Source of the DNA: Curtobacterium luteum
Lineage (GTDB): Bacteria; Actinomycetota; Actinomycetes; Actinomycetales; Microbacteriaceae
NCBI RefSeq assembly: GCF_014646995.1
Contig: NZ_BMOI01000001.1
Coordinates: 124,001-188,000 of the forward strand
Reading direction: 5' to 3'
Length of the DNA: 64,000 bases
The notes under the pieces are model-generated. The model saw only the letters and a program-made list of their open reading frames with translations, ran no database searches and had not been told where the DNA came from. The position numbers and the translations under genes are program-made. Position 1 is the first letter of the stretch. Every line of letters begins with the position of its first letter. Positions 8,762-17,571 of the stretch are shown piece after piece.

Positions 8762-9098
8762 CGTCCCCTCGGCGGTCGCGACACCCCGCGTCCGCGGCGT
8801 CGAGTGGTCACGACGCGTCGGTGCGGCGCCGGCGGAGCGACCGTTCGTGACCGCGCGGGGTACCTGAGCGGGGAGTCGTGACCGCGCCGGGCGCAGCCCC
8901 GACGTCGCCGAGGGCTGGTCCCCGGCGTCGTCGTGCACGCGTCCGACGGCGTGGGTGGGGGCGGCCGCGGATCCCGGCGTCCGCTCGGCGGTCGCGACAC
9001 CCCGCGTCCGCGGCGTCGAGTGGTCACGACGCGTCGGTGCGGCGCCGGCGGAGCGACCGTTCGTGACCGCGCGGGGGGCCTGAGCGGGGAGTCGTGAC
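8762..9098. repeat. Paired 121-bp direct repeat carrying a GGTCACGA...TCGTGACC dyad
   Basis: Copy 1 (8762-8882) and copy 2 (8978-9098) are offset by 216 bp and differ at only a few positions. Each contains GTCGAGTGGTCACGACGCG, then GGAGCGACCGTTCGTGACCG, so that GGTCACGA and TCGTGACC can pair across a loop of about 30 nt. A diverged pair with the same core lies at 60362-60670. There is no coding frame with plausible composition. Confidence 0.8.
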
Positions 9099-9117
9099 CC
9101 TCCGGAGTCGGCGACGT

Positions 9118-9171
9118 CCGACGGGAAGCCAGGCGCCGACGGGAAGCCAGGCGCCGACCGGAAGCCAGGCG
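9118..9171. repeat. 18-bp tandem repeat, three copies
   Basis: CCGACGGGAAGCCAGGCG occurs three times end to end (the third with one change), followed by CCGCCAGC-type short repeats up to the rsgA stop codon. Variable-number repeat type. Confidence 0.75.
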
Positions 9172-9219
9172 CGCGCTGCCCGCCAGCCGCCAGCCGCCCG
9201 CCAGCCACCCGCCGCAGGC

Positions 9220-10260
9220 CTACTCCTGCCCGGGGTCCTCCGCGCCCATCCCGGTGAGCAGCGCCCGGAAGGAGTCCAGCCGCTCGACGCCCGTCGGGCC
9301 GAGCTCGCCGTCCGCCACCCGGTCGACGATCTCCCAGTCGTGGGCCTGCGACAACGGGATGCCGTCGGCCGGCTCGCGCACGGGGACCGCGTGCGCCGCG
9401 AACGCCCGGAAGACGTTCGCGGGGTCGACGTGGCCGAGACCGAACGACCGGACGCCCGGCGTGTCGATGATCCAGCCGCCGTCCCGCACCCGCAGCGCGA
9501 TCGAGGACGACGACGTGTGGCGCCCCCGTCCGGTGACGGCGTTGACGTGTCCGGTCGCCCGGGTCGCCCCGGTGATGGCGTTCACGAGCGTCGACTTGCC
9601 CACGCCGGAGTGGCCGACGGTCACCGTGACCTTCTCGTCCAGGACGTCGTGGAGCGCTGCGAAGGGCACGTCGTCCGAGCGGCTCGTCACGATCCGCAGC
9701 GAGAGGCAGGCGAAGTGCTCCAGGAACGGCGCGGGGTCGGCGAGGTCGGTCTTCGTGATGCAGAGGACCGGGTCGAGGCCGGCGTCGAACGCGGCCACGA
9801 GGTACCGGTCGATCAGCCGGGTGCGCGGTTCCGGGTCGGCCGCGGCGACGACGATGAGCATCTGGTCGGCGTTCGCCACGATCACCCGCTCGACCTCGTC
9901 GGTGTCGTCGGCGCTCCGCCGGAGCAGCGTCGTGCGTTCGGCGACCTTGACGATCCGTGCGAGGGACCCCGGTTCGCCGGAGGTGTCGCCGACGAGCGAC
10001 ACGTGGTCGCCCGTGACCACGGACTTCTTCCCGAGCTCCCGGGCCTTGGTGGCCGTGATCACCGCGTCCCCGACGAGCACGCCGAAGCGCCCGCGGTCGA
10101 CGTTCGTCACCCAGCCGGCCGTCGCGTCCTCGTGCGTCGGTCGGACCTTCGTGCGCGGCCGGTTGCCCTTCGGGTTCGGACGGATCCGGACCCGCGACTC
10201 GTAGTCGCCGTAGGGCTCGTCCTCGCCGTCGTCTCCGTCGGCGTCGTCCCACCAGCTCAC
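9220..10260 (-). CDS. rsgA: Small ribosomal subunit biogenesis GTPase RsgA
   Basis: Circularly permuted GTPase that matures the 30S subunit. 346 residues, with an N-terminal OB-fold, then G4 (ITKTDL), G1 (GHSGVGKST) and G3 (DTPG) in the permuted order typical of RsgA. The C-terminal domain lacks the Cys/His zinc ligands of the E. coli enzyme; no cysteine occurs in that region. The start is the GTG at 10260, which overlaps the aroA stop by GTGA, so translation is coupled to aroA. An acidic N-terminus ([14 protein letters not shown]) precedes the OB-fold. Confidence 0.93.
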   Translation of the reverse strand: MSWWDDADGDDGEDEPYGDYESRVRIRPNPKGNRPRTKVRPTHEDATAGWVTNVDRGRFGVLVGDAVITATKARELGKKSVVTGDHVSLVGDTSGEPGSLARIVKVAERTTLLRRSADDTDEVERVIVANADQMLIVVAAADPEPRTRLIDRYLVAAFDAGLDPVLCITKTDLADPAPFLEHFACLSLRIVTSRSDDVPFAALHDVLDEKVTVTVGHSGVGKSTLVNAITGATRATGHVNAVTGRGRHTSSSSIALRVRDGGWIIDTPGVRSFGLGHVDPANVFRAFAAHAVPVREPADGIPLSQAHDWEIVDRVADGELGPTGVERLDSFRALLTGMGAEDPGQE

Positions 10261-11642
10261 GGAGCGGCCCCCGGGGAGCCGGCGGTCGCGACGAGCTCCG
10301 CCCACAGCTGCGGGAACTGGGGGAGGGTCTTCGCGGTCGAGCCGCTGTCGTCGACGGCGACGCCGTCGACGACGAGGCCGACCACGGCACCGGCGGTCGC
10401 CATCCGGTGGTCGTCGTACGCGGCCCACGCCGCGCCGTGGAGCGGGGCCGGCTCGATCCGCAGGCCGTCGTCGAGTTCGCGCACCGCGCCTCCCGTCCGG
10501 TTCAGGTCCGCAGCGAGCGCGGCGAGCCGGTCCGTCTCGTGTCCACGCAGGTGACCGATCCCGGTGACCTCGCTCGGTCCGTCGGCGAGGGCCGCGAGCG
10601 CGACGAGCGCCGGCGCGAGCTCGCCGCCGCGCGTGAGGTCGAGGTCGACGCCCGGCAGGGGGGCACCACCCGCCACCCCGAGCCCGCCGTCGAACACGAG
10701 GTCGTCGCCGTCCCTCGTGACGGTCGCGCCCCACAGGGGCAGGAGCGTCTCGAGGTCGGCACCCACCTGGGTCGTCTCGGTCGGCCAGGTGCGGATGCGG
10801 ACGGAGCCGCCCGCGACGAGCGCGGCCACCGCGAACGGTGCGGCGTTGGACAGGTCGGGTTCGATCGTGACGTCCCGCGCGGCGATGGGACCCGGGTGCA
10901 CGACCCACTCGCCGACGGCCGGCTGGTCGACGCGGACACCCCGCGCGCGCAGGACCTCGACGGTCATGTCGATGTGCGGCAGGCTCGGCAGCCGCTCGCC
11001 CGCGTGCACGAGGTGCAGGCCCTCGGTGAAGCGCGGCGCGGACAGCAGCAGGCCGGAGACGAACTGCGAGGACGCGGACGCGTCGATCGTCAGCGAGCCG
11101 CCGCGGACCGCACCGGTGCCCGTGAAGGAGAAGGGCATCGCGCCGTCGCCGTCGTCGGTGACGTCCACCCCGAGGTCGACGAGCGCCTGGATGATCGCGC
11201 CCATCGGACGCTTCCGGGCGTACGGGTCGCCGTCGATCGTGACCGGGCCGGTCGCCAGCGCCGCGAGCGGGGGCAGGAAGCGCATCACGGTGCCGGCGAG
11301 GCCGCAGTCCACCCGGACGTCGCCGCGCATCGGTGCCGGGGTGATCCGGAGGTCCGGTCCGTACGGGTTCGGCACACCTGGCGCTCCGTCCGTGCCGGGC
11401 GCCGGAGGGAGCTCCTCGATCCCGACCCCGAGCTGCCGGAGGCCGGCGATCATCAGGGCCGAGTCCCGCGAGTGCAGCGGCAGCCGGATGGTCGAGGGGC
11501 CGTCGGCGAGGGCGGCCAGGACGAGCTCCCGGTTCGTCAGCGACTTCGACCCCGGCAGCGCGACGTCGCCGCGGAGCGGGCCCCGTGCGCGCGGGGCGGT
11601 CCAGGGAGCAGGAGCCTGGTGGGAATGCGTCGTGGCAGCCAT
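10257..11642 (-). CDS. aroA: 3-phosphoshikimate 1-carboxyvinyltransferase (EPSP synthase)
   Basis: Transfers enolpyruvyl from PEP to shikimate-3-phosphate in the aromatic pathway. 461 residues; the two-domain beta-alpha fold is represented by [19 protein letters not shown] near the start, the [14 protein letters not shown] segment, and near the C-terminus [20 protein letters not shown] and the DDHRMA motif. The ATG at 11642 (MAATTHSHQ) is preferred over an upstream in-frame ATG because the extra 24 residues look non-coding. It forms an operon with rsgA. Its first codons lie under the SigR-type promoter of the divergent sigR gene, so the two units share a control region. Confidence 0.95.
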   Translation of the reverse strand: MAATTHSHQAPAPWTAPRARGPLRGDVALPGSKSLTNRELVLAALADGPSTIRLPLHSRDSALMIAGLRQLGVGIEELPPAPGTDGAPGVPNPYGPDLRITPAPMRGDVRVDCGLAGTVMRFLPPLAALATGPVTIDGDPYARKRPMGAIIQALVDLGVDVTDDGDGAMPFSFTGTGAVRGGSLTIDASASSQFVSGLLLSAPRFTEGLHLVHAGERLPSLPHIDMTVEVLRARGVRVDQPAVGEWVVHPGPIAARDVTIEPDLSNAAPFAVAALVAGGSVRIRTWPTETTQVGADLETLLPLWGATVTRDGDDLVFDGGLGVAGGAPLPGVDLDLTRGGELAPALVALAALADGPSEVTGIGHLRGHETDRLAALAADLNRTGGAVRELDDGLRIEPAPLHGAAWAAYDDHRMATAGAVVGLVVDGVAVDDSGSTAKTLPQFPQLWAELVATAGSPGAAP

Positions 11643-11647
11643 CGGTT
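11621..11647 (+). promoter_or_regulatory. SigR/SigH-type autoregulatory promoter of sigR
   Basis: GGGAAT at 11621-11626 and GTT at 11645-11647 are separated by exactly 18 nt, matching the GGAAT-N18-GTT consensus of Streptomyces SigR and mycobacterial SigH. It points at sigR, about 105 bp upstream of its start, and overlaps the first codons of aroA on the other strand. It predicts thiol-stress autoinduction with a leader of about 100 nt. Confidence 0.8.
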
Positions 11648-11742
11648 CACCAGGGTACTGAATCCACCGGGAGGATCCTTGGCGACAGCAACACTGACGC
11701 GCGAGCGGACGCACCTGCCCGTCGCGGTCACCACGCTCGGCC

Positions 11743-11748
11743 TAGACT
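11743..11748 (+). promoter_or_regulatory. Housekeeping -10 hexamer for sigR
   Basis: TAGACT, 8 nt before the ATG of sigR (5 nt before an in-frame GTG). It would give a basal leaderless transcript in addition to the SigR-dependent one. Confidence 0.5.
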
Positions 11749-11756
11749 CGGCCGTG

Positions 11757-12566
11757 ATGACCACCGACGAACCGCAGGCAGCACCGCACGACGTCACCGG
11801 GCCGCACGGCGCGGCGGCGCACGACGTGGCGGCTCCGCACGACCTCGTCGCGGCGACCGAGGCGCAGCTCGACGCGGTCGAGGAGGAGGACGAGGTCCTC
11901 GCCGACGAGACCACCGTGTCCGAGAGCGAGCTCCGGTCGCTGTTCGAGACCCAGGCGCTGCCGTTCATGGACCAGCTGTACGGTGCGGCGATGCGGATGA
12001 CCCGCAACCCCGCCGACGCGTCGGACCTCGTGCAGGAGACCTTCGTCAAGGCGTTCGCGGCCTTCCGGCAGTTCCGGCAGGGCACGAACCTCAAGGCGTG
12101 GTTGTACCGCATCCTCACGAACACGTTCATCAACACGTACCGCAAGAACCAGCGGAACCCGTACCAGGGCACGATCGACGAGCTCGAGGACTGGCAGCTC
12201 GGCGGTGCGGAGAGCGTCACGCAGTCGATCTCCGCGCGCTCGGCCGAGGCGGACGCCATCGACCACCTGCCGTCGTCCGCGGTCAAGGACGCCCTGCAGG
12301 CGATCCCCGAGGACTTCCGGATGGCCGTGTACTTCGCGGACGTCGAGGGCTTCTCGTACCAGGAGATCGCCGACATCATGAAGACCCCCGTGGGGACGGT
12401 CATGAGCCGCCTCCACCGTGGCCGCCGCCTCCTCCGGGGGCTGCTGGCGGACCACGCCCGCGAGACCGGCATCGTCCCGGACGCAGCGTCGACGGCGACG
12501 ATGCGCGGACGCGGCCGGAAGCCAGTTGCGACCTCGGGTCGCGTCGAAGGGAAGGAAGCGCGATGA
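11757..12566 (+). CDS. sigR: ECF sigma factor SigR/SigH, redox stress
   Basis: Group-IV sigma factor for the thiol-oxidation response. 269 residues. After an acidic, low-complexity N-terminus (1-60) come sigma region 2 ([53 protein letters not shown]) and region 4 ([38 protein letters not shown]). A basic tail of about 35 residues follows. It overlaps rsrA by ATGA, the standard sigma/anti-sigma coupling. It has its own SigR-type promoter plus a housekeeping hexamer. The pair with a zinc anti-sigma factor makes the SigR assignment secure. Confidence 0.95.
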   Translation: MTTDEPQAAPHDVTGPHGAAAHDVAAPHDLVAATEAQLDAVEEEDEVLADETTVSESELRSLFETQALPFMDQLYGAAMRMTRNPADASDLVQETFVKAFAAFRQFRQGTNLKAWLYRILTNTFINTYRKNQRNPYQGTIDELEDWQLGGAESVTQSISARSAEADAIDHLPSSAVKDALQAIPEDFRMAVYFADVEGFSYQEIADIMKTPVGTVMSRLHRGRRLLRGLLADHARETGIVPDAASTATMRGRGRKPVATSGRVEGKEAR

Positions 12567-12805
12567 GCGGCTGCGACTGCTCGAAGGCGAAGGCGGAGCT
12601 CGAGGAGTTCCTGCACGGCGAGCTCTGCCGTGAGGACGCGGCGGACATCCGTGAGCACATGGAGGGCTGCGAGGACTGCACGACCGAGCACCGCGTCGGC
12701 GTCGTCCTCATCGAGACAGTCCGACGTGCCTGCAAGGAGACCGCGCCGGAACAGCTCCGCGCCGAGGTCCTCGCGCGCATCCGCGTGGAGCAGGCCACCC
12801 ACTGA
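12563..12805 (+). CDS. rsrA: RsrA-type zinc redox anti-sigma factor
   Basis: 80-residue ZAS-family anti-sigma factor that binds SigR in reducing conditions and releases it when its cysteines form a disulfide. The signature His32-x3-Cys36-x2-Cys39 is present. Further cysteines lie at 4, 6, 22 and 56; Cys6 is placed like the N-terminal redox cysteine of Streptomyces RsrA. The ATG overlaps the sigR stop (ATGA). The small size and lack of a membrane segment fit a cytoplasmic sensor. Confidence 0.93.
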   Translation: MSGCDCSKAKAELEEFLHGELCREDAADIREHMEGCEDCTTEHRVGVVLIETVRRACKETAPEQLRAEVLARIRVEQATH

Positions 12806-12854
12806 CCCCGCCACGGGTGCGGTCGGCGTGTCGTCACACGCCCACCGCGCTCGG

Positions 12855-12860
12855 TAGGGT
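12855..12860 (+). promoter_or_regulatory. -10 hexamer for the acetyltransferase at 12867
   Basis: TAGGGT, 6 nt before the ATG; leaderless arrangement. Confidence 0.6.
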
Positions 12861-12866
12861 CGCCGC

Positions 12867-13307
12867 ATGACCCTTCTCGTCGAGTCGATCACCACCTGGT
12901 CCGACACGGACGTCGCCGACGTCACCGCGCTCGTCCGGCTGCTCGGCCACGACGTCGCTCCGGCGGGCATGCGTGCCCGGCTCGAGCGGCTGACGCCGGA
13001 GGCCGGACACCGCACCTGGCTGGTGCGCGGTGACGACGGTCGCGTGGCTGCGGTCGCCGGGGCGCAGCTCACCTGGGCCTACGTCTCGGACGAGCCGACG
13101 GCGCAGCTGCTGCTGCTCGTCGTCGACCCGACGGCCAGGAGGAACGGCACCGGTTCTGCGCTCCTCGGCACGTTCGAGACGTGGGCGGCCGAGCAGGGTG
13201 CGCGTCGCCTCAGCCCCGTGAGTGCGGCCGCGACGGACAGTGCGCACCGGTTCTACCAGAAGCGCGGGTACCACGAGGCGGGGGTCCGGTACACCCGCAT
13301 CGTGTAG
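12867..13307 (+). CDS. GNAT-family N-acetyltransferase
   Basis: 146-residue GNAT-fold protein. The acetyl-CoA loop is RRNGTGSALLGTFETWA, following the strand LLLLVVDP. The C-terminal SAHRFYQKRGYHEAGVRYTR is the usual last helix and strand. The substrate is not predictable. Leaderless start behind TAGGGT. It is followed by a tandem repeat and a strong hairpin shared with the convergent kgd. Confidence 0.85.
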   Translation: MTLLVESITTWSDTDVADVTALVRLLGHDVAPAGMRARLERLTPEAGHRTWLVRGDDGRVAAVAGAQLTWAYVSDEPTAQLLLLVVDPTARRNGTGSALLGTFETWAAEQGARRLSPVSAAATDSAHRFYQKRGYHEAGVRYTRIV

Positions 13308-13400
13308 GCCCGACGGGCTGCGCTGCGCGTCCGGACGGCTGGCGCTGCGCTGCGAGTCCCGACGGCTGGCGCTGCGCTGCGCGTCCGGACGGCTGCGCCG
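13308..13400. repeat. 27-bp tandem repeat
   Basis: The unit GCGTCCGGACGGCTGGCGCTGCGCTGC is present at 13327-13353 and, with two changes, at 13354-13380. Partial copies flank it on both sides. Confidence 0.75.
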
Positions 13401-13423
13401 TGAGCGCTCCGCCCCCCGTACGC

Positions 13424-13455
13424 ACATCGCGCCCCGTCGGGACGGGGCGCGATGT
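13424..13455. terminator. Bidirectional terminator between the acetyltransferase and kgd
   Basis: Perfect 15-bp arms, ACATCGCGCCCCGTC and its complement, separated by GG, between convergent genes. No U-tract. Confidence 0.75.
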
Positions 13456-13520
13456 TCGTGCGGGGCGCGAGCTGCGTCGCGTGCGGCTGTGCGTCGCGTG
13501 CGGCTGGGCGTCGCGTGCGG

Positions 13521-16500
13521 CTAGCCGAGGGCCCGGCGGATGACCTCGCTGGCCTCCTGCGCCGAGCGCTTCGACGAACCCGTGGCGGGTGCGGCACTCG
13601 CCGGACGCGACGCCACCGACAGCGGCCGGCCCTGCAGGTGCGGCGACAGGTTCATGCACACGAACGGCCAGGCGCCCTGGTTCTCGGGTTCTTCCTGCGC
13701 CCAGACGACCTCGGCGTCCGGGTAGCGGCCGAGCACCTCGAGGATCCGCTCGAGCGGCAGCGGCGCGAGCTGCTCGAGCCGGACGAGTGCGACGTCCGTG
13801 CGGGCCGACTTCTCGACCTCGGCGCGGAGGTCGTGGTGGACCTTGCCCGAGTGCAGCACCACCCGGCGCACGGCACCGGTGTCGAGCTGCCGGTCGTCGT
13901 CGAGCACCTCCTGGAACGTGCCGCTCGTGAAGGCCTCGACCGGGCTCGTCGCCTGGCGCAGTCGGAGCATCGCCTTCGGGGTGAACACCACGAGGGGCTT
14001 CTGCGGACGCTCCCACGCCTGCCGACGGAGCAGGTGGAACCACGACGCCGGCGTCGACGGGCGCGCGATCACCATGTTGTCCTCGGCGAAGAGCTGCAGG
14101 TAGCGCTCGATGCGTGCCGACGAGTGGTCCGGTCCCTGGCCCTCGTAGCCGTGGGGGAGCAGGAGCACCAGTCCGGAGCGCTGTCCCCACTTCTGCTCGG
14201 CGGACGAGATGAACTCGTCGATCACGGTCTGGGCGCCGTTCGCGAAGTCGCCGAACTGCGCCTCCCAGAGCACGAGGGCCTCGGGACGCTCGACCGAGTA
14301 GCCGTACTCGAACGCCATGGCCGCGTACTCGCTCAGCAGCGAGTCGTAGATCGTGAAGCGCGCCTGGTCCTCGGTCAGGTTCGCGAGCGGCAGCCACTCC
14401 TGGCCGTTGACGCGGTCGTGGAACACCGCCTGCCGCTGCACGAAGGTCCCGCGGCGGGCGTCCTGCCCGGCGAGCCGGACGGGCTTGCCCTCGACGAGCA
14501 CCGACCCGATCGCCATGAGCTCCGCCATCGCCCAGTCGATGCCGCCGTTCCGCGTCATGTCGGTGCGCTTGGACAGGAGCTGCTGGAGCTTCGGGTGGAT
14601 GGAGAAGCCTGCCGGCGGGTTGCTGTGCGCGTCGCCGATCATCCGGACGAGTTCCTCGGACACGGCGGTCTCGTGGACGTCGACCTCGGAGTCGTCGCGC
14701 TGCGCGGCCGGACGCTCGAGACCGTTCACCGCGCCGTCGTCGTCGCCCGTGATGACCGGGATCGTGCCGGTCTGTGCCTCGTGCGTCTCGGCGAAGGCAC
14801 GCTCCAGGCGGTCCTGGAAGTCGCGGTGCGCCTCGTCGTACTCCTCCTGCGTGATGTCGCCGCGGCCGACGAGCGCCTCGGTGTAGAGCGTGCGGACGGA
14901 GCGCTTCGCCTCGATGAGGTTGTACATGAGCGGCTGGGTCATCGAAGGGTCGTCGCCCTCGTTGTGCCCCCGGCGGCGGTAGCAGATGAGGTCGATGACG
15001 ACGTCGCGGTGGAACTCCTCGCGGTAGGCGAAGGCGAGCTCCGCGACGCGGGAGACGGCCTCGGGGTCGTCGCCGTTCACGTGGAAGATCGGCGCCTGGA
15101 TCGTCTTCGCGACGTCGGTGGAGTACACCGAGCTGCGCGCCGACTCCGGCGGGGTCGTGAAGCCGACCTGGTTGTTGATGACCAGGTGGACCGTGCCGCC
15201 GGTGCGGTAGCCGCGGAGCTGCGACATCTGCAGCGTCTCGACCACGACGCCCTGGCCGGCCATCGCCGCGTCGCCGTGCACGAGCACCGGCAGGACGTTC
15301 GTCGAGCCCGGGCCCTGCTTGTCCTGCTTCGCGCGGACGATGCCCTCGAGCACGCCGTCGACGGCCTCGAGGTGCGACGGGTTCGCGGCGATCGTCACGG
15401 GGATCGCGGTGCCGTCGCTCGCGCGGAAGACGCCCTCGGTGCCGACGTGGTACTTCACGTCACCCGAGCCCTGGCCGGAGACCGAGCCCGGCAGCGACGA
15501 GCCCTCGAACTCACGGAAGATCTGCCCGTACGTCTTGCCGGCGATGTTCGTCAGGACGTTGAGGCGACCGCGGTGGGCCATGCCGATCGCGACCTCCCGG
15601 AGCCCGGCGCCGGCGGCATGCTGGATGAGGGTGTCGAGGAACGCGATCGTCGACTCGCCGCCCTCGAGCGAGAACCGCTTCTGCCCGACGTACTTCGTCT
15701 GCAGGAAGGTCTCGAACGCCTCGGCCTCGTTGAGCTTGCCGAGGACGCGGAGCTGCTCCTCCTTGGACGGCTTCGCGTACGGGACCTCGATGTGGGACTG
15801 CATCCACCGACGCTGTTCCGGGTCCTGGATGTGCATGTACTCGACGCCGGTGGTGCGACAGTACGCGTCCCGAAGGATGCCGAGCACGTCGCGCAGCGGT
15901 GCGTTCGTGGTGCCGGCCAGTCCGCCGGTGACGAACTCGCGGTCGAGGTCCCAGAAGGTCAGCCCGTGGTTCTCGATCTCGAGGTCGGGGTGGGTGCGCT
16001 GGCGGTACTCGAGCGGGTCGATGTCCGCCATGAGGTGGCCGCGGACCCGGAAGCTGTTGATGAGCTCCTGCACGCGCGAGGTCTTGTTGACGCGGTGCGC
16101 GAGGTCGACGTTGATGTCGGTCGCCCACTGGATGGGCTTGTACGGGATGCGGAGTGCCGCGAAGATGCCCTCGTAGAAGCCGTGCCCGCCGATGAGTCGC
16201 TCGTGCACCTTCTTGAGGTACTCGCCCGAGCCGGCGCCCTGGATCACCCGGTGGTCGTAGGTGCTCGTCAGCGTGATGGTCTTGCCGATGCCGAGCTCGA
16301 CGAGGGTCTTCTCCGCGGAGCCCTGGAACTGCGCCGGGTACTCGAGCGCTCCGGCGCCGATGATGCAGCCCTGCCCCTTGGTGAGGCGCGGGACCGAGTG
16401 CACGGTGCCGATGCCGCCGGGGTTCGTCAGCGAGATCGTCGTCCCCTGGAAGTCGGCCGGCGTGAGCTTGTTGTCGCGGGCACGCTTGACGAGGTCCTCG

Positions 16501-17318
16501 TAGGCGGAGAGGAACTGCCCGAACGTCAGGGTCTCGGCGCGCTTGATGCTCGGGACGAGGAGTGACCGGCTGCCGTCCTTCTTCGGGACGTCGATCGCGA
16601 TCCCGAGGTTCACGTGCGCCGGTTCGACCAGGAACGGCTTGCCGTCGCGCTCCTCGTAGAAGACGTTCTGGCTCGGGAACTCCTTGATCGCCTGGACCAT
16701 CGCCCAGCCGATCAGGTGGGTGAACGAGATCTTGCCGCCGCGGGCACGCCGCAGGTGGTTGTTGATAACGATGCGGTTGTCGATCATGAGCTTCGCCGGG
16801 ATGGTCCGGACGCTCGTCGCGGTCGGGACGGTCAGCGACGCGTCCATGTTCGACGCGAGGGTCTTCGCCATGCCCCGGAGCGGGGTCGCCACGTCCTCGT
16901 GGGTCTCCTCGTGCTCGTCGGCGGCGTCGTTCGCCTCCGCGGGGATCGGCTGCGGGGCGGGCTGGCGCGAGGTGGTGCGCGCCTGGATCGGGCCGGACTT
17001 GGCCTCGGCGGGGGCGTCGCCGGTGGCGGGCTGCTGCGTGCTCGACTGCGTTGCGGGCGCGGTGCCCGACGGCGCGGGTGCGGCCGAGGCAGGCGTGCCC
17101 TGGGCGGACGTGGACGGAGCCGGCGTGGATGCTGCGGGGGCGGACGGAGCAGACCCCTGCCCGGTCTGCGAGCGGTGGAACTTCTCGAGGACCGGCCACC
17201 AGGACTCGTCGACCGAGCTCTTGTCCGCGACGAACTGCTCGTAGAGCTCGTCGACGAGCCACTCGTTCGCCCCGAAGTCGCCCGCGGTCTCGTCAGTTCC
17301 GGTCAGATGGCTCGACAC
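13521..17318 (-). CDS. kgd: Multifunctional 2-oxoglutarate metabolism enzyme (Kgd/SucA type)
   Basis: 1265 residues, the actinobacterial fusion of an E1 2-oxoglutarate dehydrogenase/decarboxylase with an E2-like acyltransferase domain. Order: N-terminal segment (1-50), an A/P/S/T/Q-rich linker (about 51-135), the acyltransferase domain (about 145-390, with STYDHRVIQGAGSGEY around His356), then the thiamin-diphosphate E1 (GMAHRGRLNVL, DVVIDLICYRRRGHNEGDDP, LLPHGYEGQGPDHSSAR). It acts in the TCA cycle and forms mixed complexes with E2/E3 subunits, and can also make succinate semialdehyde or 2-hydroxy-3-oxoadipate. GTG start with GAGTGGG upstream; an unlinked, single-gene unit. Confidence 0.96.
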   Translation of the reverse strand: MSSHLTGTDETAGDFGANEWLVDELYEQFVADKSSVDESWWPVLEKFHRSQTGQGSAPSAPAASTPAPSTSAQGTPASAAPAPSGTAPATQSSTQQPATGDAPAEAKSGPIQARTTSRQPAPQPIPAEANDAADEHEETHEDVATPLRGMAKTLASNMDASLTVPTATSVRTIPAKLMIDNRIVINNHLRRARGGKISFTHLIGWAMVQAIKEFPSQNVFYEERDGKPFLVEPAHVNLGIAIDVPKKDGSRSLLVPSIKRAETLTFGQFLSAYEDLVKRARDNKLTPADFQGTTISLTNPGGIGTVHSVPRLTKGQGCIIGAGALEYPAQFQGSAEKTLVELGIGKTITLTSTYDHRVIQGAGSGEYLKKVHERLIGGHGFYEGIFAALRIPYKPIQWATDINVDLAHRVNKTSRVQELINSFRVRGHLMADIDPLEYRQRTHPDLEIENHGLTFWDLDREFVTGGLAGTTNAPLRDVLGILRDAYCRTTGVEYMHIQDPEQRRWMQSHIEVPYAKPSKEEQLRVLGKLNEAEAFETFLQTKYVGQKRFSLEGGESTIAFLDTLIQHAAGAGLREVAIGMAHRGRLNVLTNIAGKTYGQIFREFEGSSLPGSVSGQGSGDVKYHVGTEGVFRASDGTAIPVTIAANPSHLEAVDGVLEGIVRAKQDKQGPGSTNVLPVLVHGDAAMAGQGVVVETLQMSQLRGYRTGGTVHLVINNQVGFTTPPESARSSVYSTDVAKTIQAPIFHVNGDDPEAVSRVAELAFAYREEFHRDVVIDLICYRRRGHNEGDDPSMTQPLMYNLIEAKRSVRTLYTEALVGRGDITQEEYDEAHRDFQDRLERAFAETHEAQTGTIPVITGDDDGAVNGLERPAAQRDDSEVDVHETAVSEELVRMIGDAHSNPPAGFSIHPKLQQLLSKRTDMTRNGGIDWAMAELMAIGSVLVEGKPVRLAGQDARRGTFVQRQAVFHDRVNGQEWLPLANLTEDQARFTIYDSLLSEYAAMAFEYGYSVERPEALVLWEAQFGDFANGAQTVIDEFISSAEQKWGQRSGLVLLLPHGYEGQGPDHSSARIERYLQLFAEDNMVIARPSTPASWFHLLRRQAWERPQKPLVVFTPKAMLRLRQATSPVEAFTSGTFQEVLDDDRQLDTGAVRRVVLHSGKVHHDLRAEVEKSARTDVALVRLEQLAPLPLERILEVLGRYPDAEVVWAQEEPENQGAWPFVCMNLSPHLQGRPLSVASRPASAAPATGSSKRSAQEASEVIRRALG

Positions 17319-17440
17319 AGCCGATCGCCCACTCTCCGTCGATAGATGCTCGTGTGTGTCGTACGCAGCAACCCTGCTGCCGTACTGCCAGAGAGCCTAG
17401 CCGCTCCCGGATGACCGTTCGGTGACCGCCGGACGTGATT

Positions 17441-17454
17441 CGCGCCTCCCGTCC
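17441..17454. repeat. Isolated half of the GACGGGAGGCGCGG palindrome
   Basis: CGCGCCTCCCGTCC matches the right arm of the perfect palindrome at 19129-19174 but has no partner arm here. It lies in the divergent region between kgd and guaB1. The rest of 17319-17571 shows only the guaB1 hexamer. Confidence 0.5.
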
Positions 17455-17559
17455 GGGGCTCGCGCGTGTCGCGCGGGCGCGGCCCGACAGCCGGTCCCGA
17501 CGGGGCAGGACCGCGGTCCCGACGGGGCCGGACACCGGTCCGCGTGCCCTGTGCCGCCG

Positions 17560-17565
17560 TACAGT
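17560..17565 (+). promoter_or_regulatory. -10 hexamer for guaB1
   Basis: TACAGT, 6 nt before the ATG; leaderless arrangement. Confidence 0.6.
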
Positions 17566-17571
17566 GGCCCC

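Noticed and set aside
8575..9027. 150-codon minus-strand frame in the repeat-rich gap
   Set aside because: Encodes only Arg/Pro/Thr/Ala repeats produced by the tandem DNA repeats; no start signal.
8622..9171. CRISPR array
   Set aside because: The repeats are of unequal period and spacers are not unique; these are tandem and paired repeats.
13452..16565. 1037-codon plus-strand frame opposite kgd
   Set aside because: Antisense frame of a conserved enzyme; no recognisable motif.
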